Made by a program: the position numbers and the translations under genes. From positions 26,833,385-26,897,384 of the forward strand of contig OY783195.1 of the NCBI GenBank assembly GCA_963678675.1: a DNA stretch of 64,000 nt, given 5' to 3'. Each line of letters starts with the position of its first letter. Within the stretch, counting starts at the first letter, position 1. This DNA is from Xiphydria camelus (lineage: Eukaryota; Arthropoda; Insecta; Hymenoptera; Xiphydriidae). The notes beneath the pieces are model-generated. The model was not told the DNA's origin. It ran no database searches and saw nothing but the letters and a program-made list of their open reading frames with translations. This document shows positions 57,277 through 64,000 of the stretch, one piece after another.

Positions 57277-57483
57277 ACGTATAAAAAATTTGTGTTAAGT
57301 TTCGGGACAAGGCCAATTTCTTGTTATGATAATTACAATTTTAGTAAAAATTATATTTAATAAAACTTGTAAATAAGCTTTTGCTGTAATTTTACTAAAA
57401 TCGTAGTTATCCTAACAATAAATTGCCCTTGTCTCGCATTTTATCACAAACTTTGTTGATGTTACGACTTATTTTTTTCCGTG
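57277..57483. mobile_element. MITE family E, copy E4, left tip missing
   Basis: It continues from D5 as AAATTTGTGTTAAGTTTCG and ends AACTTTGTTGATGTTACG...TTTTTTTCCGTG. A deletion appears to have joined D5 and E4. Confidence 0.7.
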
Positions 57484-59260
57484 AACTAATTTTCTTTTTG
57501 TACAATCGAAGCCTGATTGAAAGCTCATTTTCGTATGAATCTCATTCGTCGAAAGACATATTTGGCGAGTGGAAGAGGGAAAGAAATTATGGTAATTTAT
57601 ATTTCGCCAGATAGTTGGAAGTGGTTGGTAACGATGACAAAAAAATATAACGTTAAAAATAATACGAATACAGAACGGAATAGGACGACCGTCGATCGGA
57701 TCCGTTTTCGGAAAACCTTGATCAATAGCGGATCATACCGTCATCTGTGCGGGGCAGTTTGAAAATTCCGTAAAAGCTGCGAGGTCGCCGGTGGGTGGAT
57801 GGCCCGGAGGATGGAGGGGGTTCGAGCGAGGAAAATAGGGGAAGTTATCGGCGGGGTGGGACACCGAGTTACTGGCTCGTAGGCGTGGCCAGCGAAGATT
57901 GAGACCGGCGGGATTGGTTGGCCGCAAACCTTCGGGCGTGGGTGGGGGGGTTGGAAAAGCTCGATCGGGGATGGAGGGGAAATTTTTAAGCTCTCTTTAA
58001 GCCGGGTAGAGCAGGGAGGACAGTACTGTCTAAAGTTCCACCGGCGGCATGGTGCCCGCGCTACACCGCCTCCCGTTGCCGCTGTTGTAGCTATACTACT
58101 TTATGAGAGGATTAAGGAAACGATAAGAGCTCGCGACTTGAAAAGCTTCGCCGGCTCTCGAGCTTCCGAGCAGGAGAGGTTCTTTGCCCGTTGTTGCCGG
58201 TTCCGCGCGCGAGATAGCGAAGATTGCGCGCGTGGAAATGGAAATGTCGCGGGCAATTTCGAAGGAGCTTTCGATATTGTTATCATCTCACCGAGAGAGC
58301 AAGAGCTTTCGAGATTGCGGGAGAGGCTCGTCTACCGATTCGAAATTTAGGAACTTTTCATACGATCGATGATACGACCACTCTTCGCAATGACGAGGGG
58401 ATGTGTTTTATAAATAAATAAATCTCGCCTGCAATATATTTGCAGTTCGAGACAAATTTGGAAAACACAATTTTAAAGAGCAAGAGAGATAGAGGGAAGG
58501 AAGGAGATGGGGAAGGCTTCTTCCCTCGCACATGTCCTAAAATACCAGTAACATATTTTCAATTTAATAAACTCGAATGCCTTGCACCCTTTCGGCAGAC
58601 CTCGCGTACCAGGGGCAGGGGACGATAATTCCGAAAACAAATGAAGACTAATGAGGGGAGGGTTTCGGCGAGGGAGCTGAGAGAAAGGGTTCAAGGAGCT
58701 ACCCTTTAAGGGGTGAGAAATGTTAAGCTTAAACGTTACGGCCCTAGGGTTAGTTGCCTTCGCTGTTCCAAGGGACTCGCGGAGTTTAAGGGATGATGTA
58801 TTATCAAATAGCGTGTTTAGAATGCGCACGGTGAGCCCGTATAGGAGAGCGCGCAGGGGAAGGCAGGTTCGCTATCGGACCTCGGAGAAATCCTGAAGGA
58901 TTTCTGGGGATTACCCCCGCGTCCGGTCAAACGTTTGCGTTCGATGTAGGCGCGACAATCGGATGAGCTAATCAAGTGGGAATCGTGTTATCCGTTAAGT
59001 AGCTATATCATCGATTTTGAGGTCTTTATAGAATTACGAATTACGTATTTATCGAGGAGATGAGCAAGTCAAAATATTACGTATAATGACGAAAACTGAT
59101 CCAGACAAATTTCTCACGTACAATATCTTTTTATATCTACTAGAATTTCTAAAATATTCAAAATTCTTTAAATCTTGAAAACGATAGTAGCCTTGGGTGT
59201 ACTGAGACTAGATAAGAATTCTCTTTCATCGACACAAGGACCGATCTTTTCGTCTCGATA

Positions 59261-59564
59261 CACCGAGAGAATGAGTTGCTGGTGTCAGAAAAATATGTCT
59301 TGAATCAAGAACACATATTATGATTTCTTACGAACTTTTAAAAATACAGATTCTCTCTCTTGGTGCAAGAATATACATTCTCGATTCAAGAGCACCTTCT
59401 TTGGAATGAGAAATTCTTTCAGCGGGGAAAAAAACAATTACTCGATTTCATCAAGTATTTTCTCGCTCGAAGAAAATCACGGCTTGATACTGGAATCATG
59501 GTATATCGTGTTTTTGATTGTAGAAAACATTTCTTTTTGGCACCAGTAATTATTTATCTCAGTG
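59261..59564. mobile_element. MITE family B, copy B4
   Basis: It runs from CACCGAGAGAATGAGTTGCT to AGTAATTATTTATCTCAGTG with TA on both sides. It is the best complete copy of the family (304 bp). Confidence 0.9.
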
Positions 59565-61704
59565 TAGATCGTTCACCCACGTCACCTATCACTAATCATG
59601 ATCCGCATTAGATTCTCACGACACAAAGGTGCGAAACGAAAGACCGCCGAAATGCGAAACACCCTCACCGCGCCTTCCTTCCTCACGGAAACCGACGATA
59701 GTAACTTAAAGAGGCATTAGGAGTAAAAGGCCTGCAAACTCGCTAAAGTAACGAGCAAATCCGGGCGTGCGGGTCCTCTTAAACTCCCCGGATTCTAAAA
59801 TACATAATAAATTAATTCGCGTATTTTCCCGTCTTCTTATCTATTCAAATCTATGCAAAACAGGCGTTAAAACGCCCTTCTTACTTCGACGGCGTTAACC
59901 CTTGCAGAGAACTCTCGCGAAGCTCGATGCTACCCGCGCGATGCTTTTGCCCCCACCCCCTGCTCAGCCCCCTCTCTCGTCGTTTCACTCGCTCTTCACC
60001 GTCCGTCGCTCTCTCGCTCCTTCCTCCAACCCCTTGCCACCCTTCCTCCCACGCACCCTTATACCGCGTCCCTCCCTTCGCGCTCTTCTCTCCCGCCGTA
60101 GTTATAGAGGCGGTCGGTCGGGTGTCTTTGCACACCCACCCTTTGCGCCCGTTCTCATTATCGCGTCGCAGCAACCCCTAAAATGCCACCCCGAAAGGTC
60201 CCCGCACCGGTGACTGTGTCGCGACTCGAGACGACGACGACGACGACGACGACGGGCTGTTTCAAGAAACGCCGATAGCTACTTTATGCCGTTTTCCCTG
60301 TGTACGCTCCGCTGCGTCGCTCGCGATTCGCATTCGGTGCAGCGCGGAGGCTGCAGCTACTCGAAGGGCGACTCTCGTATCGTCGTTATTGTACGTGCTT
60401 AGCGGTCCACCGACTTCGTGATTTCTCTCCGTCGACGTCCCTTTCTCTCTCTCTCTCTCTCCCTTTGTCTCTCTCCGCCTCTCTCGACTTTGAGCTCACC
60501 GGGCCTTCGGAGAGGCGAAACGCGAAGAGGGAGCCGAAGAGGTTCACAGGGAGTGCGGCGAGGCTGCGAGAGAGAAAGAGAGAGAGAGAGAGAAAGCGAC
60601 GGACGCTCGAGAGAGAAGGTGTCATTAGTTACCGTCGCTCCCAGAGAAAGCCCGGAGACCGGTCACCGGACCTGATTAAAAGACGGGATGGAACCGGGGA
60701 CGCGCCACCCTCGCAAGACTCGGGGGTGAAATGTGACGCGAATTTAAAGGATCGGCCGTGATTCGACACGAGGGTGGACGGGGACAACCCTTAAAAAGGT
60801 TCCCTTTAAGGATCGCCGTGTACGGGGACTCGCGCGCCCGTTGTACCCACTCGAGAAGGGTTGCAAAATTCGCCGCGTGTGCAAGGCAAAAAAAAACGAA
60901 GATCCCCTTTAAAGCGGGCCTGTCGATCAACCCCCGCAAGCGGAGCTGCAGAGCGAGTAGTCGAACGCGGCCGACGGAGAGTCGCGGAAGCGCGAATTCG
61001 ACGTCGGAGGGAATACGACGTAACTCGTAACGCGGGGGTGCGCAAAAACGCCGGGAGGACAGGTCCGCTTTAAGGGCGAGAATTTACTGCAAAGCGATCC
61101 CGAGCGGAGCGACAGTTTTAAACGCGTGCCTAACAATCTCTCCCCCAAATGAGGTAAAGGCCACCTTATTGAAACAGGGGTTGCGATTTTTCCGCCCTCG
61201 GAGGCGGTTAATTGACACGGGAGGGCGGAAAAGACGGGGGCGGTCGCGCTTCTTGTTAACTTAAATCCCGGTTCCCGATTTTTCATCCCCTTAGCGCAAC
61301 GAGGGCCGCGCGCGAGACCCGTGATCAGGGCGCTTTTACTCTCTTGGACAATCTTGATGGCGGGAGGGGGGAAATTACGAGAGGGTGGCGTCGGGAGGGC
61401 CGCTTCGTTTGGCGGCGCACGGCTGCCGCAAGTGCGTACGCTCGCGCGCGTGTACCTCGACGCACACCCTCTTTCGCTCTGCACGCCAAAAAAGACGAGC
61501 GAAGGGGGTGTGGGGAAGTAACGACGCGTCATTTTGGAAGACGCTGCGGGGTAGAGAGAGACGCGAGATGTGAATTTATTACGCACGTGGCTCGAATGAA
61601 TTAGTCTCATATTTACAATAGACAAAGATCAACTCATGATGAGATACATTCGAAAGTGATCAAAGAAACAAATTCTGCTAGAATTCTTCTCGCTTTGCTC
61701 GGTA

Positions 61705-61964
61705 CACTGAGAAAAATAATTAGGTTAAAGTGACAAAATTCATCTAGTTAAACATGTTTAGTTATTCTAACCAAAATACTGGTTAGTCGAATCAAATATC
61801 AAGTTATTTCAACCAAATTTTTAGTTATTCCAACCAAACGTTTAGTCATTTTAACCAAAAAGTGGTTCGTTTAACCAAACCGATAGAAAAGCCATATTTT
61901 CCCAAACGATTTGATCATCGTCTCCAGGATTTTGCTTAGATTCACCGTGTTATTTTTCTCAGTG
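61705..61964. mobile_element. MITE family C, copy C8
   Basis: It runs from CACTGAGAAAAATAATT to TTATTTTTCTCAGTG, with TA left and CA right. Six or more TTTAGTTATTCTAACCAAA-like units fill it; it shows the family structure best. Confidence 0.85.
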
Positions 61965-63429
61965 CAGCTCTATCGAAGAATCTAACTTCGAAACACATTT
62001 TTCATGATTCAGCAATTTGCTTAATCGAAAGCGAAAATACATCGAAAGCCTTTCGCGACCTCGTTATATACCGAGCGCAAACATCCTCGAAAATTTTACC
62101 ACCGTTCATTCAAGATGGACCATTCCAAACGCTGCAAGTATCGCGCGAATCCTAGCATCGACTTTAATTTTAATCAACGACGCCCGCGTCTGACGTCCGA
62201 CGTCGAGCTCGTCAAAGAATCGAGAGAAGTATGAAAAGCTATATATTTTCCCCCAACCCATCTCTCTTTCCCCTCTCCCACCCCCCTCTCGCTCTCACCC
62301 CTCCGCAATATTCTTAGCGTTCGAGGAAACCCGTAAAATTCGTCCCTGCTGCCGAGGCAGGCCGAACGAAATTTAATAACATCCCCCTAGTTACACCTCA
62401 ATGGACACCTTAACAACCCCTGCACGAGTAGCTGGGCCGAGGTCGGGTCTCGCTCTCCTTATCAACCCCCGGCGCGGATATCTAATAAACCACCCCTTGA
62501 AACACACCCTTACCGAGCCAGCGATACCCTCTTGGATCCGCCGCGGCGCGCTGCGGGGATAAAACGCGCCGCTCGCCGCCGGGGGCTGCGAAGTGACCAG
62601 CCACCGGACTGTACGGAGGCGCAACCTGTGAATCGCTCCGCGAACTACCCCGCCGAAAGGGTTGATCGTACCCGCGGGAAAGGTTCGAAACGACCGGACG
62701 CCCGTAATAACGTTGGGTGTGCGTATCAGTGGCTCGGAACCGTAACGGAGGATGTCCAGGCTCGGATTGTTTGCCTGCAGGGCGCGGCATCGTCCACCCC
62801 TGTCGAAGTTCTCCAGAAGTTAGTCGAAACCGAGGCGATTTTCGGGGGTGTAATTAAATTCATCGCTCCGTTCTATTTATACCCGGTGGGGTATTTTATA
62901 TTTATCCGATACCACGGTGAGATACCGGGATCCGCGATCGAAACTTTCCCTCGGGAGGGCGCCTAAAAAAATCCACCCCTCGTCGGGCGATAACGAATCC
63001 GTCGCGGCGCATAAACGTCGTCGGGAGGAGCGGTTGGCATCGCGCGAAGAGAACTTTAAGTAAGATCATAAATTGCGGGAGAATCGGGCGCAGCGCAGGA
63101 CGCGCCCTGGCCCTTCATTGTCATCGGGGGATCGACGGAGTGGGAGGGAAGGGAGGGGGATGTGCCGGCAGGCCACGGCTCCTGGGGGCAGAGAGGGAGC
63201 GAAGCTTCGTTAAGCCGCTTATCATGCCGAAACAATACACTGTCGGTGCACCGGTATCATTTCCCCGAGCTCGACCCCTCCCCCTCCCACCCCAGAGGCT
63301 AGTTCCATCAAAATTTCGAGCTTTGAACGAATTCGAACGAAATTTGTGTCCTTTTCGTCTCTGTGACTGTCTCTCTGTATACATTCTGCCCCGAATTGGG
63401 CCGTTGTCTTGTCGAAAATACGCAAACTT

Positions 63430-63830
63430 TTAATTTGGTCTTCTCGTAAAAAAAATCTTCATATTTTTAATTTAATTTGTAATCCGTGTGCATATTTAAT
63501 ATCAGACGAAAGAACAAAATGTTTGAAAAAATAATTATTCGCAGAGTCATAAGTGCATTTTTCCCTAGAATGCTATGACGTCATTGAAATACAAGAGGGA
63601 CGCACTTATGTCAAGCAACGAGTGCGATAGAGCGCATAGGCTTGAAACGCGTTGACGTAACGGCATTCGATAAGGCTGCGATTAAATGAGGCCGAAAATG
63701 GAAAATGAAAAAATACGAGGTAAATAATTTTGTCGAAATTTCTCGAATTTGCGGTAAAGAGAAAATTGCGAGAAAACCGAATTATAATCATGAGAAATAC
63801 CATTAACTTTGCAAAAAGGACATATTTTTC
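63430..63830. repeat. Dispersed repeat M, copy M3
   Basis: It matches M1 and M2 from AATTTGGTCTTCTCG to GAGAAAACCGAATT. Its hairpin is ATAAGTGCATTTTTCCCT / AGAGGGACGCACTTAT with TGACGTCA in the loop. Confidence 0.7.
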
Positions 63831-64000
63831 CAGTTATAGATCCTCATTTCAACCGAATCATAGCTTGAAAATTTACCCCAACTTTATCATCGAATGTTTT
63901 GTCATCTCTTGAAGCGATATTCTTGAATAACCAGAGGCGTCAATGCGATAATGAGAATTTTCCCCGGCCGAGATTCGAAAATCCGATCACCGCAAGATAC

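Larger units (their letters stand above)
56828..64000 (-). other. Likely intron of gene B upstream of its visible exons
   Basis: No Runt-domain exon is visible here on the minus strand. Because the gene must continue upstream, most or all of this interval is probably intron. It holds D5, E4, B4, C8, M3, a GAC-repeat (60230-60254) and TC/GA runs near 60.45 and 60.58 kb. Confidence 0.5.

Noticed and set aside
57733..57927. Minus-strand frame considered as an upstream exon of gene B
   Set aside because: No Runt-domain motif and no paired splice sites with matching phase.
62532..62966. 144-codon + strand frame
   Set aside because: No domain, no intron borders and an equally open minus-strand frame over the same bases.
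1..64000. CRISPR arrays, operons, rRNA or viral genes
   Set aside because: Nothing of the kind is visible; the sequence is eukaryotic nuclear DNA with introns and MITEs.

Overview
The window reads as insect nuclear DNA, probably hymenopteran. The reasons are short phased introns with GT/AG borders, CpG-rich GC islands alternating with AT-rich blocks, very many short inverted-repeat transposons, and two Runt/RUNX-family genes. The species cannot be named from the sequence.

Layout. (1) Left edge, + strand: the last two coding exons of a RUNX gene (gene A, 917-1192 and 2560-2888), ending in the Groucho-recruiting pentapeptide VWRPY. Its Runt-domain exons lie left of the window. (2) Right part, - strand: the last three coding exons of a second RUNX gene (gene B, 56824-56627, 56107-55922, 55836-55076), also ending in VWRPY. 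Its Runt domain lies right of the window. The two genes converge tail to tail with about 52 kb between their stop codons, which fits the clustered runt/RunxA/RunxB/lozenge genes of insects. I cannot say which paralogue is which. (3) I can defend no complete protein gene between them. The space holds GC-rich islands (possible regulatory DNA), a cluster of RUNX-consensus heptamers at 14.1-14.4 kb, one possible orphan exon at 37.06-37.2 kb, a 3' fragment of a LINE at 49.84-50.52 kb beside a 200-N gap, two tandem LINE-like 3' tails at 21.0-21.3 kb, and a dense population of short palindromic transposons.

The transposons are the most striking content. At least a dozen families, mostly unrelated inside, share ends of the form CACTGAG...CTCAGTG and 2-bp target duplications (TA, CA or TT). 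Several are nested, so the empty target can be read off. A separate three-copy repeat (here 'M') carries a conserved hairpin whose loop is TGACGTCA or a close variant. The putative 3'UTRs of both RUNX genes each hold two Pumilio-type octamers (TGTANATA), suggesting shared post-transcriptional control.

Family letters (A, B, C and so on) are labels used only here. Boundaries were read by eye and may be off by a few bases.
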